DNA of 64,000 bases, from NCBI GenBank assembly GCA_963800135.1, contig CAWCZR010000006.1, positions 496,001 to 560,000 on the forward strand, in the 5' to 3' direction. The notes beneath the pieces are model-generated. The model was not told where the DNA came from and did not search any database. It saw only the letters and a list, made by a program, of their open reading frames with translations. Positions 46,672 to 55,456 of this stretch are shown here, piece by piece. Source of the DNA: DASPSM01 sp963800135. Its GTDB lineage: Bacteria; Planctomycetota; Planctomycetia; Planctomycetales; Planctomycetaceae. The position numbers and the translations under genes are program-made. The stretch's first letter is position 1. Each line of letters opens with the position of its first letter.

Positions 46672-48396
46672 TCAGCGCGCCTGTAACCGGGCTGCCGCCG
46701 AGGTCGGCTTCCAGGCGGAGGTCGTTTGGGTGCTGGCTGTGCTGATCGATGGCGGGGAGTTGGGTGATTCCGTCACGGGTGGCGCGGCGGGCGGAGCGTC
46801 GGTCTGGCCCATCGTCGGTTGCAGCTGGTCCTTGGCTTCGCCCGTCAGGTAGGCCATGAATTTGCGGCTCGCGCGGTTGATGATCACCACCTTGCTGTTT
46901 CCCGTGCGGTGAACGGGGCGAATGATGCAGATGACCTCCGCGTCTTCGCTGCCGGCCGCGGCGAGGGCCGCGGCCGCGTCATTGCGCGTGGTCGCTTCTT
47001 CGGCAACCGTTTCTGACGCCGGCGGTTTGCCGTGAGGCTGCTTGAGCTGGGCCAATTCCAGCTCAGCCTTGCTCGACGGATCGTCGGCCGGCGCCGTGGA
47101 AGGCGGGGCGGTGGCCGCCGCAACGTCGACGATGCGGCCACGATCGCGTCGCGATCCCCGCGGAATCAGCTCTTCGAGGCCGGCTTTGCGGAGCAGCTGA
47201 TGGATCGGCTTCAGCCCCGCGTACACACCGCGGCCTTCCTGCGGATCGGCGTTGGTGCAGACGCCGACGACGTGACCATTCGTCGTGAACAGCCCGCCGC
47301 CCGAGCGTCCCTTCACCGGCACGCCGGTGCACTCGATCGTATCGGGGCCTTCGTAGCGGTTGAGCATGGTGACTCGCAGCCGCTCGAGGATCGGCAGCTC
47401 GCCCCGGCTGCAGCCGATGCTCAATACGTTCTGGCCGCGGGCGACTTTGTCCTCCGCGCCGGCCACGGGCGAGGCCGCCACGGCCGACGACGTTTGCAGC
47501 GACACCAGTCCGACGTCGGCATCGAGATCGAACTTCACGATCTTGCCGGCGAACGAGTGGAAGTTTTTGCCTTCGAAGAGATCAACCTCGATCCGGCTCT
47601 CGGGTTTGACGTCGCGGAGAATGTGACCGCAGGTGAGCACGATGCTCTTGCCCGGCGTGCCGTCGATGACGACGCCCGAGCCGAAGTAGATACCCCCTTC
47701 GTCGGTGACGCGGATCCGAGCGCTCGAAGCCAGCATCGGTTGCACGGTGGGGTCGGGAAGTGCTTCGGGCTCACCCGCGCCACGAGGAGCGGCGCCCCGC
47801 ATGACCGAGCCGTCGGCATCGCTGGTGCTCAGCGGCGCATCGGAGGGAAGTCGGGTCGAGGGCCGGGCTCCCGCGCCGGTCGAGTCGCCACCGTCGGCCA
47901 GCAGGGTGCCGGAATTGGCCGGCGCGCCTGGGCCGGAATTCGGAGCGTCGATCTGCACCATGCCCGAATTCGAGTTGGTCTTCTTGGAGGCGAACGGCGG
48001 CAGCGGCAGATGGAAATCGAATTTCTTGTTCTCGTCGTCGGCCAGGTGGACCGGCACCGAGCGACGGGCCGGATGGCTCTCGCGGGGCGCTCGCGGCAGC
48101 TGGGCGAGCATGGCTCGTAGCGTCGACTCTTCCTGCATGCCCGTAACCCGCTGCCATTCGCGGCCGCCGACGATCAGCACAAAGGTGGGCACGCGATCGA
48201 TGCCGAACCGCTGCATCAGGTCGGGCCGCTCGTCGATGTTGATCTTCACGACCGGCAATCCCTGGGACTGCAAGCCCTCGACAATCGGCATCATCATCTG
48301 GCAGGGGCCGCAGTGAGTGCTGTAGAAGTCGTACAACACGTCGTTGGGAGCGGCGGCCGCGGTGGCCAGGCTGAGGATAAGCAGAGACGCATTCAT
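46672..48396 (-). CDS. Thioredoxin-like - trypsin-like protease fusion, exported
   Basis: The product has 574 residues from ATG 48396, with GGAG seven bases upstream. Residues 1-16 are a signal peptide. Residues 20-105 are a thioredoxin fold with the redox pair CGPC (29-32, THCGPCQMMM) and the cis-Pro of RVPTF. A linker follows. Residues 225-400 are a trypsin-like serine protease with His258 (TCGHIL), Asp294 (DADVGLV) and Ser365 (GRSGGGLF). The remaining 170 residues are Ala/Pro/Ser-rich around a short conserved ICIIRPVHRTGNSKVVII segment. Both active sites look intact. It probably acts outside the cytoplasm, possibly sensing redox state. The combination is unusual. Confidence 0.88.
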   Translation of the reverse strand: MNASLLILSLATAAAAPNDVLYDFYSTHCGPCQMMMPIVEGLQSQGLPVVKINIDERPDLMQRFGIDRVPTFVLIVGGREWQRVTGMQEESTLRAMLAQLPRAPRESHPARRSVPVHLADDENKKFDFHLPLPPFASKKTNSNSGMVQIDAPNSGPGAPANSGTLLADGGDSTGAGARPSTRLPSDAPLSTSDADGSVMRGAAPRGAGEPEALPDPTVQPMLASSARIRVTDEGGIYFGSGVVIDGTPGKSIVLTCGHILRDVKPESRIEVDLFEGKNFHSFAGKIVKFDLDADVGLVSLQTSSAVAASPVAGAEDKVARGQNVLSIGCSRGELPILERLRVTMLNRYEGPDTIECTGVPVKGRSGGGLFTTNGHVVGVCTNADPQEGRGVYAGLKPIHQLLRKAGLEELIPRGSRRDRGRIVDVAAATAPPSTAPADDPSSKAELELAQLKQPHGKPPASETVAEEATTRNDAAAALAAAGSEDAEVICIIRPVHRTGNSKVVIINRASRKFMAYLTGEAKDQLQPTMGQTDAPPAAPPVTESPNSPPSISTASTQTTSAWKPTSAAARLQAR

Positions 48397-48996
48397 GACG
48401 GGGCTCCAGAACGCTGCGAGACGCAGCAAATGCGGAATCGCCCAGGAAGGAGGGCCGATTGAAGGGTCAGGACGGGGGCAGAGCCCGCGGGGAGACGTGA
48501 CGTGTGCGCGAAGAAACCGGACGAAGAATGTCCGCCAGAGAAAGGCGCTCGGTTGATCCCGATCCCAGGATTCCGACGCAACACGATTCAGGCCTCCCTG
48601 CCTGCCTTGTAAATCTTTCAAGCGCGTGGCGCTCTTGTAACAACCGAAAGCCCGCGCTCCCTGCGGTCTCTCTCGGCAGCCGTCTGCCGCAAGCTGTTAC
48701 TGTCAAAGACGCTCCGCGTCCTCGACTGCCCCTCGCCATGCTGGCCCAATCCGATCATCCGAGGAGCGGATCGCATTTATGCACGGCTCGTGCCACACCG
48801 GCAGGATTTGCCGTTTGGGACGTTTCTAGTCCAAGTCCAAGGTCCAAGGTCGGAATTCAAATGAGCCGCGAGACCGCCGTCTCTCGACATTGGACTTTGG
48901 ACTACCCAGCCGCTTGACTGCATCGCGCTTGGTCGGCTGTAATGAACAAACACTCACACGGGGCAATCGAGCTCCCGCGCAGGCGAGAACATTCCA
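48397..48996. other. Intergenic region with one palindromic element
   Basis: This 600-base divergent spacer lies between the fusion protease gene and the small 101-residue gene. Apart from the palindrome at 48827-48904, nothing was recognised. Frames in it are short and without domains. Confidence 0.5.
48827..48904. repeat. Inverted-repeat element
   Basis: The ends TAGTCCAAGTCCAAGG and the inverted CATTGGACTTTGGACTA pair over about 15 bases with small mismatches. Inside is a perfect GAGAC-CGCC-GTCTC hairpin. This resembles short palindromic intergenic elements with TCCAAGGTCCAA motifs that I recall in other genomes. Confidence 0.65.
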
Positions 48997-49302
48997 ATGG
49001 TCGAGCGATCAATTCAGAGCCAGACGCTTCGCGAGATGCTCGTCGAGGCCGAGCGCCTCAGTCGCGAACTCTGCGAGCACCTCGATCAGTCCTTCCTTCC
49101 CAAGTGCCTGGAGCTGACCCGGCTGGTGCGCCCGATCAACGGCGAACCGCCCGACGTGCGGGCGCTGGAAGACGTGACCCTGCGCACGCAGACCGCCCGC
49201 ATCCTCGAGACGGAAACGTTCACCGACGGGGTCTTCGAGGAGCTCTCCGAGTATTGCGAAGCCATCGAAGGCGCCGTGAATAAGATCGCCTCGGAAGGCT
49301 GA
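48997..49302 (+). CDS. Hypothetical small helical protein
   Basis: The 101-residue product is almost entirely helix-forming (TLREMLVEAERLSRELCEHL at 11-29, then a C-terminal helix EELSEYCEAIEGAVNKIASE). It has one Cys pair (26, 37). No known family was recognised. Codon usage matches neighbouring genes. The ribosome-binding site is weak (GAGAAC). Confidence 0.6.
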   Translation: MVERSIQSQTLREMLVEAERLSRELCEHLDQSFLPKCLELTRLVRPINGEPPDVRALEDVTLRTQTARILETETFTDGVFEELSEYCEAIEGAVNKIASEG

Positions 49303-49420
49303 TCGCGGCGCCGGTCGCACGACCGCCGGCAATACGGCCGCCCAAGGCCGACGGAATTATGTAAGTGACAAGCAGGCGGTCTTCCGAGGCGGCCGACGCC
49401 GATTCGCCGGTCTCCTCGCT

Positions 49421-49744
49421 TCAATTGCCGACGTCCAGGATCTCGTCGATCTTTTCCTTGATCTCCGGGACGCTCTCGGCTGATACGGATCGGGCGCTGC
49501 CGTGGGCCTCAACGCGGGCCCTCCAAGCATAGCGATTGCCGGACTTTTGGTCGCCGGAAAACGCGCCACGAAGAATGCGGCGCACGCTGACGCCACGATA
49601 TTCAAAGCTCTCCGGCGATTCGTTCGCCGTTTCGCCGCTTGGTAGCGGGGTGCCAACCGCCGGCTTGAGCGCGTCTTCCGCCGTCAGCGGGGCGACCGGT
49701 AGACGCTCGTGCTTCTTACTGCCGGGGACGCGGTTCTTAGCCAC
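49421..49744 (-). CDS. Hypothetical small protein
   Basis: The 107-residue frame begins at GTG 49744 (MAKNRVPGSKKHERLP). A basic, Pro-rich N-terminus is followed by a compact region (FEYRGVSVRRILRGAFSGDQ, then YAWRARVEAHGSARSVSAE) and a C-terminal helix. It converges on the preceding plus-strand gene. No family recognised; the call rests on plausible composition and start. Confidence 0.5.
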   Translation of the reverse strand: MAKNRVPGSKKHERLPVAPLTAEDALKPAVGTPLPSGETANESPESFEYRGVSVRRILRGAFSGDQKSGNRYAWRARVEAHGSARSVSAESVPEIKEKIDEILDVGN

Positions 49745-50092
49745 TGGTCATTACCCCAGTTCCAGCGGCGCGGAGATTCGAAACCGCAAGGGTTTCGAAC
49801 CAACGGGTTGGATCGAGAAAATGCCGCCCCGTTTGTATCAACGCCGCAACCCCCAAGAGATGAAGCCTCGGGGGTCGCAACGTGTTTCAGATTTCCCTCC
49901 TGATTGACCGCTCGCAACGGCCAGTCAGGGCCAGCACCGTCGCCCACTTTGTGCGCGTGCAGGAATGCGCTGATCGTAACAGGGGGGATCCGTTCGTCAA
50001 GACCGATCAAGGCTCAGGATGGCCCGCGATTTACCCACGAGAAAAATCGGCACGTTGGGTTCTCGCGGTCGCTCGGGAAGTGCGGACCAGAA
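49745..50092. other. Intergenic region with two hairpins and a T-arm-like sequence
   Basis: Two hairpins are visible: a perfect 9-bp stem at 49777-49785 with 49791-49799 (GCAAG loop), and an 8-of-9 stem at 49846-49854 with 49870-49878. Read on the minus strand, the first contains TTCGAAT next to CCGCGCCGC, resembling a tRNA T-arm, but no D-arm or anticodon arm is present upstream. No gene was recognised. Confidence 0.55.
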
Positions 50093-51103
50093 TCAGACGC
50101 CGGCCGGTGTCGCGGCCCGCCGTTCGGGCGATTTCGTTCGCGAGCTGGGCGCTCGTTGCGGCAAGGGGAACCGCGGCAAGTCGCGCTCTTTGCGGACGTC
50201 GTTGGGTTGCACGCCGTCGAGCAGAACGTTGGCGATCACCGGTTGGCCGTTTTTCAGCGTCACCCAGGCGACGTGATCGAATTCGCCGTAGTCGATGCCC
50301 CGCATCTTCGAGCCTCCTCCGGTCGTCGCCAGCATGAAGTACTCGCGGCCGTGGCGGACGAACTTGGCGTAGTTGTGCTCATGGCCGACAAAGACCGTGT
50401 ACGGTCGGTCGCCCGCCGCCAGCGCATCCTCGATGGGCGTCCAGCCCTGGGCTACGGGGTCGCCCATCGCTTCGCGCCAGACCGGCTTGTGGAAGAAGAC
50501 GAAGGTCCAGCGGACGTCGGCGTTCTGCTGCAGGGTTTGCCGCAGCCATTCTTGCTGCTCGGGGCTGAAGCGGTAGTCCTGGTCTTTCGATCGCGGCTCC
50601 TCCGAATTCAGGACCACAAACAGCACGTTGCGGTAGCGGAACGAGTAGTAGCTGCGGCCGAACTTCCGCTTCCAGTTTTCGCTCATTGGCACGTTCGACA
50701 TGTCGTGGTTGCCCGTGCAGAAGAAGAAGGGCATCTGCAGGCGGTCGACGTTGGTCTCGAATTCGGACCATTCGAGGGCCCATTGGCCGGGGTCCTCGCT
50801 GTAGCCTTCGATCAGGTCGCCCACCGACATCACGAACTCCGGCTGCAGCAGGTTGATCATCCGCACGGCCCGCGAAAAAATGCCCGGCCGATGCCCGCCC
50901 GTGCGATCGGACACGACGGCAAAGCGAAACGCGTCGGCCCCCTGGTCGAGCTCGAGCTTCGTCCACGGATTGCGGGCCGCCGTCTCGGACACCACGAGCG
51001 CCGGTTTGTCAGACGGCGGATTGTTCGCTCCGCTGCGAGTGGCGAAGACCGTGATGGCCCCCAATGTCGCGACGACGATGCCGACGTTGAGCAATCGCTT
51101 CAT
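50093..51103 (-). CDS. Metallophosphoesterase (calcineurin-like), exported
   Basis: The product has 336 residues from ATG 51103, with GGAGA upstream. A hydrophobic segment at 5-22 is a signal or anchor. The dinuclear metal site is built from VVSDRTGGH (Asp, degenerate first motif), VMSVGDLIEG (GD), CTGNHDMSN (GNHD), FFHKPVW (His) and FVGHEHNY (GHxH). All five blocks of the calcineurin-like family are present, although the first Asp-x-His is Asp-Arg. The substrate may be a phosphodiester or phosphomonoester outside the cytoplasm. Confidence 0.88.
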   Translation of the reverse strand: MKRLLNVGIVVATLGAITVFATRSGANNPPSDKPALVVSETAARNPWTKLELDQGADAFRFAVVSDRTGGHRPGIFSRAVRMINLLQPEFVMSVGDLIEGYSEDPGQWALEWSEFETNVDRLQMPFFFCTGNHDMSNVPMSENWKRKFGRSYYSFRYRNVLFVVLNSEEPRSKDQDYRFSPEQQEWLRQTLQQNADVRWTFVFFHKPVWREAMGDPVAQGWTPIEDALAAGDRPYTVFVGHEHNYAKFVRHGREYFMLATTGGGSKMRGIDYGEFDHVAWVTLKNGQPVIANVLLDGVQPNDVRKERDLPRFPLPQRAPSSRTKSPERRAATPAGV

Positions 51104-51123
51104 GTCAGTTCTCCGCTCGCCTT

Positions 51124-52356
51124 TCAGACTCGTTGTCCGCGGATGAATACCGCCTCGACCGATCCCGGGAATGTGATCCCCTCGAACGGCGACCAGCCGC
51201 ACTTTGTTTTCAGGTGTTCGCGCGTGACTGTCGTTGGCCGCGACAGATTCAGCACGCTCAAGGAGCCCACGTAGCCGGGCTCGATTCTGCCGAACTTCAG
51301 TCCGCCCGTGTAGGGATTGACGAACTGCCCCGGGTTATCGCAGCAGACGTCGGCGATCCGCTCGGGTGTGAAGCCGCACTCGACGATCAGCCACGTCACG
51401 AACGGACCATAAGTGTCGAGATGCGGCTGCCCGGACGGACACTTCTGCAGGTTTTGTTTCTCTGCGAGCGTGTGAGGCGCGTGGTCGGTGGCCAGGTAAT
51501 CCAATTCGCCGTTGCGGAGCGCCTCGAGCAGCACGGCCCGGTCGGACGGTCCGCGCAAGGGCGGGTTCATCTGCATGCGGCCCCGGTTCTCGTCGGTGAT
51601 CCGCGTTTCATCGAAGAACAAATGGTGCGGCGTGACTTCGCAGGTGACGGGCAGGCCTCGGCGGCGGGCTTCGCGAATCAGCGGCAGCCCTTCGCCCACG
51701 GAGTAATGGCATAGTTTGCCCCGCAGTTCGTACTTCTCGATCATCTCGAGCGCGAACTGCGTCGCCGAGATTTCGCAGGCCGGCGGACGTCGTCGCTCGT
51801 GCGTCGGCTCGCCCCGATGTTGTTCGAGGAGCACGGGATCCTCGCAGTGAAAGCTGACATTCGAGCCCCGGTACTGGGCCAGCGTCCGGTCGAGTTGCTC
51901 GAGCGACGTGAAATAAAGGTCGCCGACGCTCGGCCCCATGTAGACTTTGTACGGAACGGCAAACGACAACGGCCGCGTGTTCGGCCCGATCCCCGCATAG
52001 AGCGTGATCTGGATCGGCACGTGGCGCGTTTCGACCAGCGCCTCCTTCGCGCGATACGACGCGTCGTCGATCGGGGCGGCCGGATTGTTCGGCATGTCAG
52101 CCACGTGGACGACGCCGCCATGGAGCGCGGCGGCCGACGCGGTCACAAAGTCTTCCTTGTAGGACTCCTTGCCGCTCACATCGTCGCGGGCGTGAATGTG
52201 GATGTCGCCCATGCCGGCAAAGATCAGGCAATCGTCGCCGAACTCGACGTCGGGTCGGCCGAGCCGCGGGCCGACCTCCACGATCCGCTCTCCCTCGATG
52301 CGGATCTGGCTCGGTTCAACTCGTTCGGTGCTGACGACCCGCCCGGCGACGATCAT
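51124..52356 (-). CDS. pyrC: Dihydroorotase (class I amidohydrolase)
   Basis: The enzyme cyclises carbamoyl-aspartate in pyrimidine synthesis. The 410-residue product from ATG 52356 has Asp51-x-His53-x-His55-x-Arg57 (GMGDIHIHARDD). The Lys of PYKVYMGPSVG is probably carboxylated. Other ligands and motifs are FHCED, CHYSVGEG, CEVTPHHL and the catalytic ATDHAPH. A similar layout is found in allantoinases and other related hydrolases, so the reaction is likely but not certain. It lies 21 bases upstream of the metallophosphoesterase gene on the same strand. Confidence 0.85.
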   Translation of the reverse strand: MIVAGRVVSTERVEPSQIRIEGERIVEVGPRLGRPDVEFGDDCLIFAGMGDIHIHARDDVSGKESYKEDFVTASAAALHGGVVHVADMPNNPAAPIDDASYRAKEALVETRHVPIQITLYAGIGPNTRPLSFAVPYKVYMGPSVGDLYFTSLEQLDRTLAQYRGSNVSFHCEDPVLLEQHRGEPTHERRRPPACEISATQFALEMIEKYELRGKLCHYSVGEGLPLIREARRRGLPVTCEVTPHHLFFDETRITDENRGRMQMNPPLRGPSDRAVLLEALRNGELDYLATDHAPHTLAEKQNLQKCPSGQPHLDTYGPFVTWLIVECGFTPERIADVCCDNPGQFVNPYTGGLKFGRIEPGYVGSLSVLNLSRPTTVTREHLKTKCGWSPFEGITFPGSVEAVFIRGQRV

Positions 52357-52521
52357 GGAATTCCCGCTCAATTGCCTCTCTTCGCCCGCCAGCATACGCT
52401 ACAGCCGGTGCATGGCAAACTGTGCGCATCCGACCGGTACATCAATCCGCTGTGCATCGAAACGTTGACGCCCGCCGCCAATCCTCCCCGCGCTCCGACA
52501 GTCTTCTCCGAGAGACACGCC

Positions 52522-54707
52522 ATGAAGTTGCCCCATCTCGTCGCGCTCGGCCTTGCGTTTTCCTTGGCACTCTCCGGCGATTGCCTTGCGCAGGTCCCCA
52601 GGGGCACGGAAGGGTCGCCGTCGAGACCGACGCTGCAGAAGGCGCTGATCGACGACGCCGGTCCGGACATCCGCGACGATCCCCGCTACGGCCGCATGCG
52701 TCTGCTGGGTGATCTCAACCATCCCTGGACGCCCGCGTCGACCAAGGCAGGCTGGGAAAAGCAAGCCCGCGCGATCCGCGAACGCGTGCTGGTCGCCACC
52801 GGTCTCTGGCCCATGCTTCCCAAGGAACCGCTGCATCCGGTGATTCACGGCAAGATCGATCGCGGCGACTACACCGTCGAAAAGGTCTTCTTCGCCAGCC
52901 TGCCGGGTCACTACGTCACGGGGAACTTGTATCGCCCGGCAAAGATCGTCGGCAAAGTGCCCGGCGTGCTTTGTCCGCATGGCCACTGGGCCAACGGCCG
53001 CCTCTACGACGCGGGCGAGAAAGAAGCGCAGAAGCAGCTCGAACAACACGCCGAGCAGCACATGTCCGGCGCCGGTACCCGCTGCAAGCCCGCATGGTCG
53101 GTCTCGCGCGGTTGGGCTGCATCGTCTTTCACTACGACATGGTGGGCTACGCCGACAGCAAGCCCCTCAATCACTTCGGCGGCATCACCGATGCCGAGGC
53201 CGATCTGCGGCTGCAGAGCGAGTGCGGGCTGCAGACCTTCAATTCGATCCGGGCGCTCGACTTTCTGCAGTCGCTCCCCGACGTCGATCCGCAACGCATC
53301 GGTGTCACCGGGGCCAGTGGCGGCGGCACGCAGACGTTCCTGCTCGGCGCCGTCGACCCGCGGCCCGCGGTCGCCTTTCCGGCCGTCATGGTCTCCACCA
53401 ACATGCAGGGGGGCTGCGTCTGCGAGAACGCCGACTTGCTGCGAGTCGGCATCAACAACGTGGCGATCGCCGCGCTGTTTGCGCCGAAGCCGATGGCGAT
53501 GAGCGGGGCCCACGACTGGACGATCGACATCGAACGCAAAGGCCTGCCCGAGCTGAGGAAGATCTACGGCTTCTACGGCGAGTCGGACAATGTCTTCGCC
53601 AAGTGCTTCCCGCAGTTCGGCCACAATTACAACCAGGTCGCGCGGGAGTTGATGTACGGCTGGTTCAACGCGCACCTGGGCCTCGACTACAAGACTCCCA
53701 TCGTTGAGGCGGACTTCCAGCCCATCGAGCCGGAGAATTTACACGTTTACGACAAAGAGCACCCGCAGCCCACGGATGCCAAAGACACCAAGGCCCTCCG
53801 CGATTACCTCACCGGCTTGGCCGACAACCAGTTTGCCGATCTGTTGCCAAAAGACGCGGCCGGCTTGCCGCACTATCGCGAAGTGGTGGGCACCGCGGCC
53901 CGCGTGATGCTCAACAACGCGGAGCCTCCCGCCTCGGCCGATTGGCGCGAGAATCCACTGCACACGACGCGCCTGGACGACGGAACGGAGCTGATCAAAG
54001 GTCGGGCCGTGCGGACCGACGACAAAACCCAGCTCCCCTGGATCCTGTTGCGTCCGAAATCCTTCCGCGGCACGGCCGTCTTCTGGTTCGACGGGCAGGG
54101 AAAGTCGCACCTGCTTGGTCCCGACGGCCAGCCGACCGAGGCCGTGCGCAAACTGCTCGCCGCGGGCAATGCGGTCGTGTCGGCCGATCTGTTTCTGACT
54201 GGCGAATTCACCGAATCGCATCCGCCCGCCAAACCGCCGCAAGTCATCAAGAAGTACGCGGCCTTCACCTTCGCCTACAACCCGACCGTTTTGTCGAGCC
54301 GCGTGCACGACATCGTGTCGGCCGTCGGCTTGGCGACAAACCACCAGGCGCGGAAGATTCGCCTGGTCGGCACGGGAGAGGCCGGGCCGTGCGTCCTGCT
54401 GGCCGCCGGACTCTTACACGAGCGAGTCTCGGACGTACTGGCCGACGCCCACGGACTGAGCTACCGCAAGATTCCGGCGACGACCGATCCGATGTTTCTG
54501 CCCGGCGCCCTCAAGTACGGCGGCCTCGGCGGCCTGGCGGCGCTCATCGCTCCCACTCATCTCGACATCTTCGGCACGGCCAATATCCGCGCCGAGGAGC
54601 TGGCCCCCCTTTCGGCCGTTTACCGTGCCGCGGGTGCTCCGCTTTCGATCGAAGCTCCGCCGTTGACGGACGAGATCGTCGCCGAACGCATGAGCCGTCC
54701 TGAATGA
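52522..54707 (+). CDS. Exported acetyl-xylan-esterase / prolyl-oligopeptidase-like alpha/beta hydrolase (single-base frameshift in sequence)
   Basis: The joined product is about 728 residues from ATG 52522, with GAGAG upstream. Residues 1-22 are a signal peptide. The first hydrolase core has PGVLCPHGHWANGR (oxyanion region) and the nucleophile elbow GVTGASGGGTQTF. A second region, LVGTGEAGPCVLLAAG in place of a standard elbow, looks like a degenerate repeat. The frame breaks at 53066-53075: GGCGC is followed by CGGTAC where the protein needs GARYPLQAR, so one C is missing. Targets may be acetylated polysaccharides or esters. Its neighbours are unrelated. Confidence 0.82.
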
Positions 54708-54736
54708 GCCGCCACAATCTTGCTTTGCGAAGGGAA

Positions 54737-54803
54737 GGCGAGGCTCCCGCCGAGCCGTTTTCGGCCGCGAAAATCTAAAAGAGGGCTCAGCGGGAGTTTC
54801 GCC
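54737..54803. repeat. Imperfect inverted repeat after the hydrolase gene
   Basis: The 20-base arms (54737-54756 and 54784-54803) are complementary at 16 of 20 positions. They enclose TTTTCGG and an A/T-rich loop, and lie 29 bases after the hydrolase stop. Element and position suggest a REP-like repeat that may also terminate transcription. Confidence 0.65.
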
Positions 54804-54953
54804 CTCCCGAATCGTCCCGCGCCGCGGGCAGCGGTTTCAGCAAAATTTGTCGTAACCCAATATCGATCAATGGGTAGGAGTCGAAAAACGGGTCCTAGGC
54901 AAATTCCGCATCGGTTAGAATCAAAGGATGCCCCGCCGAGTTGTGGCCACCTG

Positions 54954-55274
54954 ATGCGACCTGGAAAGCTGACTCCCGAAATCTCGCAAAGCCAGCGACT
55001 GCGACGCAGGGCGGCAACGTTTGCCCGGCATCGGCTGCGCGTGCTCGAACTGCTGGCTAACAAGCCGGATGGTGAGACCGCCCGGCATTTCCGCGACCGG
55101 CTGAAACTCACCACGTCGAAGGTCAGGGCCGTGCTTCGCTCCCTGCTCGATGACAGCCTGATTGTCCCCAGCCGGCTCCACAAGCACGAGCGAAGAGAAT
55201 CCGGTTATCGCATCTGGGGGCACCCTCAGATAACAGGACTTTCATCCCCGGCGGGACGGGTCTCCGTGTTTTGA
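54954..55274 (+). CDS. Hypothetical winged-helix-like small protein
   Basis: The 106-residue frame from ATG 54954 has a basic N-terminus, then HRLRVLELLANKPDG, ETARHFRDRLKLTTSKVRAV and LRSLLDDSLIVPSR. This fits a helix-turn-helix and a wing. A DNA-binding role is inference. The start has no strong ribosome-binding site and no family was recognised, so the call is tentative. Confidence 0.5.
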   Translation: MRPGKLTPEISQSQRLRRRAATFARHRLRVLELLANKPDGETARHFRDRLKLTTSKVRAVLRSLLDDSLIVPSRLHKHERRESGYRIWGHPQITGLSSPAGRVSVF

Positions 55275-55456
55275 TATAAGGGGGCAGGACCCAGCGCGCG
55301 AAAATCGAGCGCGCCGCTGCGAAGTTCGGATGGCGTGCTGCCGGCCCGGTACACGATCGGGAACTGTGCATCGCGGGCCTTTGATAAAATGACGTCACGC
55401 AATGAAATGACCAGGCTCCGGACGTCTTCTGAGGTCGGCGGTTGAAAAGGCACGCG

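Noticed and set aside
49758..49840. Possible tRNA on the minus strand
   Set aside because: Only a T-arm-like piece with an acceptor-like end is present. No D-arm or anticodon arm can be folded upstream.
51799..52521. Upstream part of a long plus-strand frame before the hydrolase
   Set aside because: This part is antisense to the dihydroorotase gene. The signal peptide starting at 52522 marks the true start.
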